Of a DNA stretch of 64,000 bases, positions 1 through 10,401 are shown piece after piece. The notes beneath the pieces were generated by a model, which ran no database searches, was not told the DNA's origin, and saw only the letters and a list, made by a program, of their open reading frames with translations. Made by a program: the position numbers and the translations under genes. The stretch comes from Miscanthus floridulus (lineage: Eukaryota; Streptophyta; Magnoliopsida; Poales; Poaceae), in NCBI RefSeq assembly GCF_019320115.1, contig NC_089591.1:19384502-19448501 (forward strand), given 5' to 3'. Numbering within the stretch: position 1 is the stretch's first letter; each line of letters opens with the position of its first letter.

Positions 1-1
1 G

Positions 2-577
2 AAGACACCAAGAATCCATGGGTCAGTTATTCAACCTGGATATGCTAGCGTCTCGGTCGATAGAGTGCTCAAAGGTTACAGCAATGTTCCTCTTGACATT
101 GAAGGCGATGATGGGGAGAAGACACTAGGAGAAGCAGAGAAGACATTTATTCAATGGCGCAAATGCTTCATCATCATTCCTGGAGCGCCACCGCTTCCCC
201 TACCTCGCCCTAGGTACGAATGAAAGTGAATGAAATATTATTTTCCATTAATTTTATATTGGCTTCAAAAATAATTGACCCACAACTTGTTTTTGTAGCA
301 GGGTCTCCCCCTAGCCTAGCCCAATCATTCATTCCCCATCTCATCACAGTGTCACGGGGGGCGAGACGACTTCATCCCCACGGCGATCTCCAACTCCTAC
401 ACCGGCCCCATCGCCTCCACAACAATCTCTAACTCCTACACCGGCCCCACCGCCTCCACAACGATCTCCAATGCCTCCATGCCGGACTCCAACACCGGCC
501 TCATCGCCTCCACGCCGGTCTCCAACACCGCCCCCACCTCCTCCACAGCGACGCACTACAAAGACATCTAAGGTCCC
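2..577 (+). pseudogene. CACTA (En/Spm-type) transposon protein, C-terminal fragment
   Basis: Bases 2-223 read open into a domain typical of plant En/Spm transposon proteins: a V-D-x-V-xx-G-Y stretch, then LGEAEKTFIQWRKCFIIIPG followed by prolines. A GT donor at about 214 and a CAG at about 300 suggest an intron, but no clean in-frame join was found, so the copy looks decayed. The downstream part encodes Pro-Thr-Pro-Ala repeats. The gene is open at the left window edge and is cut at 577 by an LTR. Family assignment rests on motif recognition; the protein has no host role. Confidence 0.6.
387..545 (+). repeat. 39-bp coding minisatellite, proline-rich
   Basis: Units start at 387, 426 and 465, with a degenerate fourth near 504-519. 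Each encodes roughly S-P-T-P-T-P-A-P-x-P-P-Q-x, so the 39-bp period is exactly 13 codons. It lies in the linker of the CACTA protein, where proline-rich stretches are usual. The minus strand over this repeat is open and glycine/valine-rich only because of the repeat composition. Confidence 0.75.
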
Positions 578-3500
578 TGTCGCAGAACCGACCAATTTAT
601 AAGAATACAAGTATAATGGCAATCCGCAAGCGGTCGCACTGTCATACTTGAACCCATATAAACCCGGTAGTCCGTCGAGTACCACGACGGGTCTCGATAA
701 ACGATTTACAACAACCAAGATCGTACAGGATTCAACATGCATGCCACATATTACATAAAGTTCACAGATACTTTTCGTCATCAGAGTACGAACAAAAGTT
801 ATTACAAAACAAGTTTGATAAACAAAGCGGAAGCAAATAAGTTCGAGATAAAGTTTTCCAACATAGTTTAATACAGTGCCAAACCAGATCACGGTCCACA
901 AAAGCAAGGATAGGGATTACTAAGGAAGCCTGCCCAAGGCTTACTCCTCATCCACAGCGGGATAGAAGCAACTCTTGCAATAACCATGATACACAGTGCC
1001 ATCTGCAACAATGGGAAAATAAACCTTGAGTACGAGAAGGTACTCAGCTAGACTTACCCGTCATGAACCAGAAATAAAACGACTCCAAGGATTATGCAAG
1101 GCTGTATAAGTGGACGTAACTTGACAACATTTTTGCGAAAAAGGCAATTAACCGTTGTACAGTTGTGATTCTTTTATCAAGTTAATTATAACTATCCATT
1201 TCTAGGTTAGCCACTATCCTATGCCAAACATGTGGTATATTATTTAGAATCATACAATAGTAACCATAGCAAGTATTGTAATTCCATATTCATCTGAACC
1301 ATCATGTTTCATAACACAGTTACTACGATGTTGGAGCTAGCCAAGTTTCTCACTATCCGGGAGAGACGGCGATTCGAATCGATTTCAACCAGCTGGGAAT
1401 TTATTCCTAACACAAACCCAGATCTATCAGCCACGATAGTCTTAGGTCACCTTTGGTACAACTCCGGTACACATTTCGCGGGTTCGTACTGCGCCGCACA
1501 ATCTGGAACACCAGATGCCAGGATGCTCAGGCTAAGCCTGCCCTTGGGCTCAGTCTGATCGTTCCCCGGAAGGAGCGCACAACAGAACGATTCCCGGCCT
1601 GAGTTGAATTACTCGGCTTCGCGGTCAGAACGAGTTATCCGGCCAGCTAAGTGAGAGGCATGCGTTCAATCTTGTCAGAAGTTCCAACAACGGTACGGTC
1701 CTTGATCGACACAGACGGGGATAAGTCCACACCCAAGACCTCCATGCCTTGTTGCTTCCCTATCGACCTCCCGTCCGGTCTCAATTTACTTTTACCACAT
1801 GGTTCTGTTCCACGATAGCAGATATAGCCAACCGTGCTCCGGTATCCACCTATATCTCGCAGGTGACAGGACATCACCCGACTTCTACCGGTCTAAGCAT
1901 GGCTAAGCATATATTCGATCCTGGACCTATACCGGTTAAAGGGTTAATATCTGGACAAGGAATGTACATGCAGCAAGTGGTTTCATTCAACTCTTATACC
2001 TAATGCATCAATCATAAATACGTAAGTAAACATTTGTAAATTACTGGGAGACTTATAATGCTCCGGGGCTTGCCTCGCAGAAAGGAAGTAGGACGATGGT
2101 CAGGGCACTCCGGAAGCTCTTCAGGGTTCTGCTCCACGCCTTCGGGAGCGGGGACTTGCGGATTCTCCTGCGGGTTCCCTTCCTCTGCTTCTTCGAATTC
2201 CAGCAACGTGATCTCTTCCTCCGATCCTAGATGCATGAGTATGGTATGAGTATCACGAATGCATAGATGTTAACAAGTGCATCGCGTTGTTTGAGTAGGT
2301 GCATATCTCTTCTCAATTATTACTTAACTATTTCTACAATGCATCGACTACACCATAACCAGCAGCTACTTGTTTCACTCATAACTGGAGTTCTACAAAT
2401 TCAAAAACAGTGATCCTGGACTTCTGGAAAGTTTATCAAATTCTCTACAACTTTGTTATTAACCATTTTTACAGTCTACACTTGTTTCAACATGTAACTC
2501 ATTACACTCTAGAATCAGTCCAGAAATGTGTTATCATGCAATATAAAGTAAGAATATTTCTACATCAGGTAATCATTCAAAATTTAGCAACATATAACCT
2601 ACCAACAGTGTAAGCATACCAAATACAGTTAAGATGATATAATGGTGAAGCCCAAACTATTTATTAAATTGCCTTTATTATTTTATTCAGATATCTAGGC
2701 TAAATAATAAATATATATCAAATGTGCTTAATAAATTCTCAAAATTTTACAGAGTCTTACTAATGCTATCAAAGGGCTACTATAAAAATTTCATGTCATT
2801 TTACTAAGTAGAACATCCTATACAAAAATGATAAGGAAGCAAGGCTTGAAATGGCATAAATGGAAAATCCTATTGAAAAGTGTCAAGCAATAGATTTCTT
2901 ATTTTTCTTAACATCCATATGGTACTAGTATCACCTCCAATAAATTTCATAAATTTTGGACTTATAATTAATTTATAAAAATTCATGCAAGGATTAACTA
3001 TTTATAAAAGAAAAATCTATAACTATAGATCTACACATACACTGGTTCTCAAATTTTTATCCAAGCTCAGGTATGACAAGAATAGCCTACCACAAAAATT
3101 TCATAAATTTTGGAGCACAGGAACTCTAGATATAAAATAAACAAATTTGAATGCATTCAAAAGCACATTTGAAATCCCTATTTAAATCTCCAGAAATTTC
3201 TACTGTTGAAACCAAGAACATATTTTTCCTAAATACTACACTTCCTAAGGAACACAACCATATTTATTTCAACATTTTATGAGCTACCAAACTGCAGATA
3301 CAAAAATAACAAAACAAATCAAAAACTGGATTCAAAATGAGTTAGCCCTCTCTACTGCTGTCGCTGACAGGTGGGACCCGCTGGTCAGGGGACCCCACGC
3401 GTCAGTGACACGGAACAGGGCAGCGGTGCTGCGCGGTGCTGGCGCGGCCAGAGCTCGCCGACGGCGAGGTTGCCGGCGGTGACATCATCACTACGCGATC

Positions 3501-4238
3501 TACTTGACCTAGCGCATCTATTGAGCCACTTGGCCGGCCCTATTGTCGACGGTAAGGACGACGGCGGCGGCAATGGCGGAGCGGCGAGGCTGGACCACGG
3601 CAAAACGCCGGCGACGTCCTCGGTGGCCTGACCTAAGGCTCGGACGAGCACCGGGGTACTACGGCGGACCTAGCGCGCTAGCTAACGCTTGGAGAGGGGG
3701 ACTGTGGCGGCGTGGCCACGACGACGGGGCTCACGGCGGAACTCCGGCGAGCCTGTGCACGCGGCTGGAGCTTACCGAGCGTGGTCAGCGGGCACGGGCG
3801 GGCGCGGTGAGTCGCTGAGATGATGGTGGAGAGGTTGCGGTGGCGATTGAGTGGCTAGGCGTGGGTTGGTGCCGTCAACGACGACGGCGGCGCTGCTGCT
3901 GTGCTTGCGGGCGCTGCGAACGGCGAAGGAGACCGAGGCGAAGTGAAAATGGAGCGTGGCTGAGTGCGGGCGGGCGTTGGCGTGATGAAGGCGCGCTCGG
4001 GCGCGGCGTGGCCTGCGCGGTCAGGGCAACGGCGACGCGCGGTCGACGGGACCTCCACACGGCGGCTCTGCTCTGAAGCTGGTCGGCCACTGTGCCGATC
4101 GATTCAGTCGATTCAGTTTCGTCAGAACGTGATGGCCGAGCCTGACGACGAGATTTGCCACTGATTTTCCCGCTAATCCATCGCTCCAACTCGTAAATGA
4201 TCTAAATGACTTTCGTAGTCCTAAGTACCAGCTACAAA
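578..4238 (-). mobile_element. Chromovirus-type LTR, truncated at assembly gap
   Basis: On plus it starts TGTCGCAGAACC, which is the 3' end of an LTR lying on minus, and it interrupts the CACTA proline-rich repeat. It matches 32917-37389 in order: the cysteine-free terminal block with GGTAGTCCGTCGAGT, the block containing the revcomp of GTACTCAAGGTTTATTTTCCC, the AT-rich middle and a GC-rich part (3340-4140). The U3 end and any internal region are lost at the N run. Open frames in the GC-rich part are not shared with the other copy and are not called. Whether it is a solo LTR or part of an element cannot be decided. Confidence 0.65.
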
Positions 4239-4338
4239 NNNNNNNNNNNNNNNNNNNNNNNNNNNNNNNNNNNNNNNNNNNNNNNNNNNNNNNNNNNNNN
4301 NNNNNNNNNNNNNNNNNNNNNNNNNNNNNNNNNNNNNN
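4239..4338. other. Assembly gap (100 N)
   Basis: Exactly 100 N, the conventional placeholder for a gap of unknown length. The left flank is the inside of an LTR and the right flank is RNase H coding sequence of a different element, so real sequence is missing. Adjacency across it should not be trusted. Confidence 0.98.
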
Positions 4339-5565
4339 TTTGCGAGCATGTCGGCCGCTTCATTGAGGCGCCTGGGGATATGATTGAGTTCGAGGCCATC
4401 GAATTTGTCCTCCAGACGTCGGACCTCTTGATAGTACGCCTCCATCTTGGTATCATGGCAGCCTGACTCTTTCATGACCTGGTTGACGACCAGCTGAGAG
4501 TCACCCCTGACGTCGAGGCATCGGATGCCTAGCTCGATGGCGATTCATAGGCCGTTGATGAGCGCTTCGTATTCTGCAGTATTGTTTGATGAGGGAAAAT
4601 GAAGCCGAACCATGTACCTCATGTGGACCTCGAGGGGGGATACAAAGACTAGTCCTGCTCCGGCGCCCTTCTTCATCAGCGATCCGTCAAAGTACATTAT
4701 CTACTATTCTTGATCGATGGCTGCTGGTGGCATCTGGACCTCGGTCCACTCCGCGATGAACTCAGCTAGTGCCTGAGATTTGATCGCCGTTCGGGGGACA
4801 TAAGAAATGCCCTGATCCATCAGTTCGAGTGCCCACTTTGCGGTTCTTCCCGTAGCATCATGGCTACAAACGACCTCGTCGAGGGGGAATGACGTCACCA
4901 CTGTCACGGGGTGTGACTCGAAGTAGTGACGTAGCTTCCTTTTTGTGATGAGGATGGTGTAGAGGAGTTTTTGGATCTAGGAGTAGCGGGTTTTGGAGTC
5001 GGATAGCACCTCGCTGATGAAATATACAGGGCGCTGCACCTTGAAGGCGTGCCCCTCTTCCTCTCGCTCTACTATTAAGGCAGAGCTAACCACTTGGGTG
5101 GTGGCTGATATATATAGTAGGAGGGATTCTCCGTCGCATGGAGGAACTAGGACCGGCGGCTTAGTTAAAAATCGTTTAACCATGTCAACCGCCTCCTGAG
5201 CCTCGGCTGTCCACTCGAAGCGGTCAGTTTTCTTTAGGAGTCGATAAAGGGGGAGTCCTCGTTTGCCGAGGCGTGAAATGAATCGGCTGAGGGCGGCAAG
5301 GCACCCTGTGATCCGCTGAACCCCCTTTATGTTTTGGATCGGGCCCATCCTCGTGATGGCTGATATCTTCTCTGGGCTGGCTTCGATGCCACGCTTGGAG
5401 ACGATGAAGCCAAGCAGCATGCCCCTCGGGACCCCGAAAACACATTTTTCGAGATTGAGCTTGATGTTGTTCGCCCGGAGTTTCGCAAAGGTGCGTTCAA
5501 GGTCGGTGACAAGGTGGTCAGCCCACTTAGATTTGACTACGATGTCGTCGACATAGGCCTCAACG
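4339..5565 (-). pseudogene. Tat element RT (3' part) and RNase H
   Basis: Right after a TGA at 5568-5570 the minus frame reads VEAYVDDIVVKSK; the YVDD catalytic motif lies at 5544-5555. It continues through the connection domain (GFIVSKRGIEASPEKI) to a stop at 4977-4979, then RNase H motifs (SQALAEFIAEW at about 4750-4800 and LNEAADMLA at about 4340-4366, where the gap begins). Reverse transcriptase and RNase H copy the element's RNA into DNA. RT fingers and palm start are deleted. Stops and the gap make it non-functional. Confidence 0.7.
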
Positions 5566-5567
5566 GT

Positions 5568-6836
5568 TCACCCGATGTGGTCTCCGAAGCAACTAAGCAT
5601 ACAGCTACTGGGATCCAAGAGGACATCCCTGGAGCCCTCTGCCGATTCGAATGATCTAGACGACTTCTTTGCGTCGGGTGTCCCTTCAACGACTTCCTCC
5701 CTGAGGGTGGCGAGCTCTTCGGATGCGATGACCGCGGATGCGTGTCCGCAGCATTCGACCTCGCACTCGTAAGCGCGTTGGAAGGAGGTGCCGATAGTGA
5801 TGACCCCATGGGGGCCCGGCATCTTCAGCTTCAGGTACATGTAATTGGGTACGGCCATGAACTTTGCGTAACATGGTCGCCCCAAAATGGCGTGGAAAGT
5901 CCCCGGGAACCCTACTACATCGAAGGTGAGGGTCTCAGTCCGGTAATTGGATCGATCCCCAAAAGTGACGGGCAGGTCAATCTGCCCTAGTGGCACGGCT
6001 TGCCTTCCAGGCATGACGCCATGGAAAGGTGCTCGGACAGGACAGAGGTGCGTTCGGTCGACGCCCATCTCGTCGAGCGTCTTGGCATACATGATGTTGA
6101 GGCCGCTGCCCCCATCCATCAATACCTTGGTGAGCCACTTTGGACCGACGATCGGGTCAATGACAAGCGGATACCTTCCCGGGTGTGGGATGGCATCCGG
6201 ATGGTCGGTCCGGTCGAAGGTTATGGCGGATTCCGACCACCAGAGAAAAGCTGGCATGGCCGGTCCAGCGGTATAGACCTCTCTACGTGCGACCTTCTGG
6301 CGACGCCTGGAGTCGTAGGCCACTGATTCTCCAAAGATCATGAGGGCACCGGTCGGCGTTGGGAAGGCATCGTCCTTCTCCTCCATGTCGTCAGTGGTGG
6401 GAACAGGCTCCTTCCCCTGCTCCCCCTTGTTCAGGCCCCCGGCCAAGTATTTGCGCATAAGGCCGCATTCCTTGTATAGGTGCTTGGCCGGGAAGGCATG
6501 GTTTGGGCATGGCCCCTCGAGCATTTTCTCGAAGTGGTTCGGAGTGCCCTCCGTGGGCTTCCGGTGACCTTTGCGGTCGGCAGCGGCAACGAGTGAGTTG
6601 TCGCGTCGTTGCTTCTTATTTTTCCCTTTGGCGGGATGGTTGGAGGTGCCTTCACTGGCGTCCTCGTCCCGCCTTGTCTTTCCGTCGGAGCGATCAAAGA
6701 TGGCTCCGACCGCCTCCTCTCCAGAGGAGTGACTGGTGGCGATGTCCAGAAGTTCCTTGGTAGTTCGCGGGCCCCTGCATCCTAGCTTGTGGACCAGGGA
6801 TTCGCAGGTCGTCCTAGACAGAAAGGCTCCTATCAT
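5568..6836 (-). pseudogene. Tat element gag C-terminus and aspartic protease
   Basis: A 422-codon open stretch. Its start carries the gag tail (SLVHKLGCRGPRTTKELLDI), the middle a basic linker and CPNHAFPAKHLYKEC, a zinc-knuckle-like cysteine/histidine cluster. Then comes the retroviral-type aspartic protease with DGGSGLNIMY in place of the usual DSGA-type active site, followed by the flap region. The last residues, SCMLSCFGDHIG, belong to RT just before YVDD, so roughly the first half of RT is missing by deletion near 5608. The terminal TGA sits where the family has Arg, consistent with CGA to TGA. Confidence 0.7.
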
Positions 6837-8456
6837 GTCGGCATCAGCGACGTTCGGGAGCTCATTGCACTATCGGGAGAAGCACCGGATGTACCCACGA
6901 AGGGTTTCATCAACCTTCTGACGGCAGTTCTTGAGGTCCCATGGGTTTCCAGAGCGTTTGTACGTGCCCTGGAAATTACCCACGAAGATCTCAGTCAGAT
7001 CCGCCCAACTCTGAATAGCATTGGACGGTAGGTGCTCCAGCCATGCTCGTGCCGAGTCGGCCAAGAACAGCGGGAGATTGCGAATAATGAAGTTATCATC
7101 ACTCGCACCACCGGCCTGACATGCAAGCCGATAGTCTTCGAGCCAAAGCCCGGGATTTGTTTTGCCAGAATATTTAGGAATGTTCGTAGGCGGTCGATAC
7201 CTTAGGGGGAACGCAGCGTTGAGGATGTGCCGACCAAAAGCTTGAGGGCCTGGTAGGACGGGGCTCGGGCTTCAGTCCTCGTTGCTGTCATAGCGCCCGC
7301 CATGTCGGGGATGATAGCCGCGGCGCACTACTTCTCCATCGTCGCTGTGGGCATGTCTCCGGGCGTCGATGATGCTGCGTACGTCGCGGTCACGGCCGAG
7401 GCGTTGATGTACTGGGACGGCGGAGGGATGCCCTCCGGCTAGCGGTGTTTGGTGTATGGAGGTGTCCTTGGTGGGGCGCACTGAGAGCGTGCGCTGGCTG
7501 GTGTCGGGTTCGCGTTGTCGAGACAACGAACTTTCCGCCTGCTACGCTGCTGCACGCTCGAGCAACATGCGAATCTCCCAATAAGCGCGTCGATCCTCGG
7601 ACGTCGCGGCCTCCGGAAGGCCGTGCAGCAAGGCGGTTGCTGCGGCGATGTTCTAGCTAGCTCGGGCAAAGTGAGGAAAGGCCCCATCGTCGGTGAGGAT
7701 CCTTTGATGTACGGTGCGGGATGTGGCGCGCGCGCGCCCCCCATCTTGGCGGCGTTCAATCTCGCGATTGATGTCCGCATATTCCCGGACGAGCCCTTGC
7801 CCAGCCTCATCGATCTCTTTCTGCCGGGCCCTCAACTGCTCTATCCTTAGGTGAGATGGGGCTGTCCTCTCTTCCCTGGATTTGCTGTCAGGATTGTTTG
7901 TAGGGGTGGCCTCTTCCCTAGAGGCGCTTTCGACGTGACCCTCGGGGGTCTGCATCATGAAGCATTCCCGGGAAGGGTGGTGGCTCCCCCTATTGGAATC
8001 TGAGCTGGAGAGCGATACAGGCTCCTCGTTGAGGAGCTCATAGAGGGTCTCCGTATCCCGCTCAATCACCCCCACGAACTCGATGTCCGTGGGTGATTGA
8101 ACCACACGTAGCGCCAAAAGGCGGCCAGCGGTCGCCGCAGCGTTGCGGAGACCGAACGGAAACACTGTCGGGGCGCTCCATACGGACCCTTCCGGACACA
8201 TGGTGGCGTTGTGAGAGGCCTCCTTGGGTGACGGGACTCCCCAGGAGTTGCCTGGTGGGCCCTCAAGCCTGAGACGGCTGAGGTTGATGGAAGGGGGAGA
8301 TGGGGCGGCTGAGTGAGTCAGCGCCAGCTCTCCTCCTACTATGATGATGAAATCCAGGTCGCCGAAACGCACGTGTGCACCCGGGGTCCAGGTGATTGCG
8401 TGGGTGGCCATCCGAGACCTGGTTTGGAACGCGCAAGCCCCTACCTGGCGTGCCAA
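6837..8456 (-). pseudogene. Tat element gag (broken)
   Basis: Two blocks of gag are visible. 7653-8456 is open for 267 codons, with a Glu/Arg-rich helix near its end (LRARQKEIDEAGQGLVREYA). 6870-7064 carries the retrotransposon gag core (ARAWLEHLP, NFQGTYKRSGNPWDLKNC, LRGYIRCFSR). The frame is interrupted by stops and shifts between about 7650 and 7070 and again near 6850. Gag would form the element's particle. The first open stretch runs out of the primer-binding site, so its true start is uncertain. Confidence 0.6.
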
Positions 8457-8457
8457 C
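8440..8457 (-). promoter_or_regulatory. Primer-binding site of the Tat/RIRE2 element
   Basis: Directly next to the CCGACA end of the LTR, the minus strand reads GTTGGCACGCCAGGTAGGGG. This resembles the TTGGCGCGCCAGGTAG site known from rice RIRE2-like elements, where a host tRNA primes first-strand synthesis. It fixes the orientation and the LTR boundary. Confidence 0.6.
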
Positions 8458-8765
8458 TGTCGGTGTTTCGTACAAGCACCGGCAAGTAAATTTATAGTAA
8501 TGCGCGTTAGGCTCGGATGGTGCGCTAAAGGACACAGGATTTATACTGGTTCGGGCGGAACGTCCCTACATCCAGTTTGCTATTGCTTGTGTTATTAGCA
8601 CCATGAATGGTCTGTAGTAAGGGGTACAAACTGTCGAGAGAGGGACTGGTCCCAAGTCTCTGATGGAAGGATTGAAAGGTGGTCAAGAGCTTAGTAGCCA
8701 CTTGAATGTGTGTATATGAGTGCGTTCTATCGTTTGGTCCCCCCTTGATGGAGGAAGTGCATCCC

Positions 8766-8773
8766 CTTTTATA
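8766..8773 (-). promoter_or_regulatory. TATA box in Tat/RIRE2 LTR
   Basis: Minus-strand TATAAAAG about 310 bases upstream of the LTR 3' end. Position within the LTR and orientation fit the Pol II core promoter of the element. Confidence 0.5.
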
Positions 8774-9477
8774 GATGAAGGGGCTGGCTTTACAAGGGTC
8801 AGGGCTCTAGGATGCGTACTCTACTTAGTCTTATGGCTCACGTCTACCTGGTCAGGTCCTCCATTCTGATGAGTGCGAAGGAAGATAAGTGCTTACAATG
8901 TTATCGATGTCTCTGTAGGATGTCAGGTTAGTCACAGAATGCTGCCCTACGCAGGGTATGGGCTATAGTACAGTGGTTTTGACTTATGAGCCTCCCCCAG
9001 CCTTGCTCCACACGCCACCTGGTTCCCATGATTCCTTGTTGGGAGAATGCGGGGTTGGGGTCTGGTGTAGCGCCGTGGCCAAGGCCTTCTGACTGGGAGG
9101 ACCTGGGGGGTCGGGAAGCGAGCGCCGCTCCCCCGGGCCCACAGCGTGGTGACGGTATACCCGTCGTTCATGGAGATAGCAAATCCTTTCCTGGAGCGTA
9201 GCGATTGTCGTATATCTTCGTCGGGTTCCGTGTCTCAGAGCTAAAGGCGGCACCTACAACTCTACAAGGCGAGGTGCACGCACCTGTAATGCCTTTTGGG
9301 TTCTGCGGTGCCCGAAAGGGTCTAAAGCATCAGTCCTGACGTTCCCTGGCAGTCCTTTTCCTGCCAGGGCGCAGGGTATGGTCCTTGGAGCCATGGTTGA
9401 CCTGAACGTCTTGTCTCGTCCTGTACCCATCATTACGAGGGATAGATATCGATCAGGGCGAGGCTCGTTCTTGGCCG

Positions 9478-9838
9478 TCGGGTGAGACGGAGACCAATCC
9501 CTATCTCTTGGGCGAGACTAACCCTACCCCTCCGGGATCGGGCGAGGCGGAATCCATCCCTCAGCCCTCGGGCGAGACCGAGCCCGCCCTAAAGGCGTCG
9601 GGCGAGACGGAGATTAGCCTTGAGCCTTTGGGCGAGGCAGGGTTATCTCACAAAGGCATCGGGTGAGGCTGACCCCGTCCCTCCAGGATTGGGCGAGACG
9701 GAATTCATCCCTCTGCCCTCAGGCGAGACCGAGCCCGCCCTAAAGGCGTCAGGCGAGACGGAGTTTATCCCTTGGCCCTCGGGCGAGACCGAGCCCATCC
9801 CAAAGGTGTTGGGGGAGGTGGAACAGAACTCCTGTCAC
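9478..9838. repeat. 30-bp minisatellite in LTR U3
   Basis: A GGGCGAGRCSGAG-type core recurs at 9480, 9510, 9540, 9570, 9600, 9630, 9661, 9691, 9721, 9751, 9781 and 9811: about 12 units at a strict 30-bp spacing, with one single-base slip at 9660. The exact multiple of three makes the plus strand open over part of it with a decapeptide repeat (S-G-E-T-E-P/F), which is a by-product. Confidence 0.85.
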
Positions 9839-9941
9839 TCAAACAAGGGATGACACATCACCTTTATGCGTCCAGAAGTTTTTTACGTTCGGTGGTTATT
9901 GGTTCCACCTTCTGGGGTATCCTGGTATTAGGTCCCCGACA

Positions 9942-10401
9942 GTTTATTTCCCACTTGTTGCAGATAACATAGTATATCATGGATATTGTAAGAACTGCTT
10001 CTGTCCCGCCATGGACGAGGAGTAGGCTATGGGCAAGGCGCTTCTATATATCTAATCTACGATGCTTTTGTGGGATGTGATCACAAACTAGCAATTATTT
10101 GAACAATGGTGTGAGATGTTAGTTTCAAAACTACCATTGCTTCCACTACTAATATTACTACTACTACTACTTTATTTGAACATGTGTTATAATAACTTTT
10201 AATTGTACTATGATGGATGGTAATGTATTTGTGAACTCTATGTAATATGTGGCATGTATGTTGAATCATGTACGATCTTGGTTGTATGTTGGTGATGAAT
10301 CGAGACCCTTCCTGGTACTCAACGGACTACCAGGTTTATCTGGGCTCAAGTATGAAAGTGCGACCGCTTCGCGGGCTACCATTGTACTTGTGCTCAATTG
10401 A
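9942..10401 (+). repeat. Chromovirus-type LTR fragment, plus orientation
   Basis: Begins GTTTATTTCCCACTTGTTGCAG and runs to CTTGTGCTC. It is the reverse complement, diverged, of 32917-33370 and of the left part of 578-4238. The outer ~25 bp of the LTR end are missing at 10401, where Athila gag begins. The left side is broken by the Tat/RIRE2 insertion, so this LTR is older than that element. Confidence 0.6.

Larger units (their letters stand above)
4339..9941 (-). mobile_element. Tat/RIRE2-like Ty3 retrotransposon, 5' part
   Basis: Minus-strand order from the right is LTR, primer-binding site, gag, protease, RT remnant, RNase H, then the gap. The LTR starts TGTCGGGGACC and the gag, protease and RNase H wording is that of grass RIRE2/Retand-like Tat elements. 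Integrase and the 3' LTR are missing beyond the gap. The copy is dead: gag has stops, and an internal deletion joins the protease region to the RT active site. The right flank GTTTA (9942-9946) would be the target duplication, but its partner is not in the window. Confidence 0.8.
8458..9941 (-). repeat. 5' LTR of the Tat/RIRE2 element (1484 bp)
   Basis: Bounded on plus by TGTCGGTG and CCCCGACA, i.e. a TGTCGG..CCGACA inverted end. On minus it starts TGTCGGGGACC. A TATAAAAG box lies at 8766-8773 (minus), giving a long U3 and a short R-U5, as expected. U3 holds a 30-bp minisatellite (9478-9838). Confidence 0.8.

Noticed and set aside
344..907. 187-codon minus frame rich in Gly/Val
   Set aside because: Antisense of the 39-bp proline repeat and LTR end; composition only.
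3279..4189. Several overlapping GC-rich frames
   Set aside because: High GC makes all frames open; they lie in an LTR and are not kept in the related LTR at 32917-37389.
9478..9838. CRISPR-like regular repeats
   Set aside because: Head-to-tail 30-bp units with no spacers, inside a plant retrotransposon LTR: a minisatellite.
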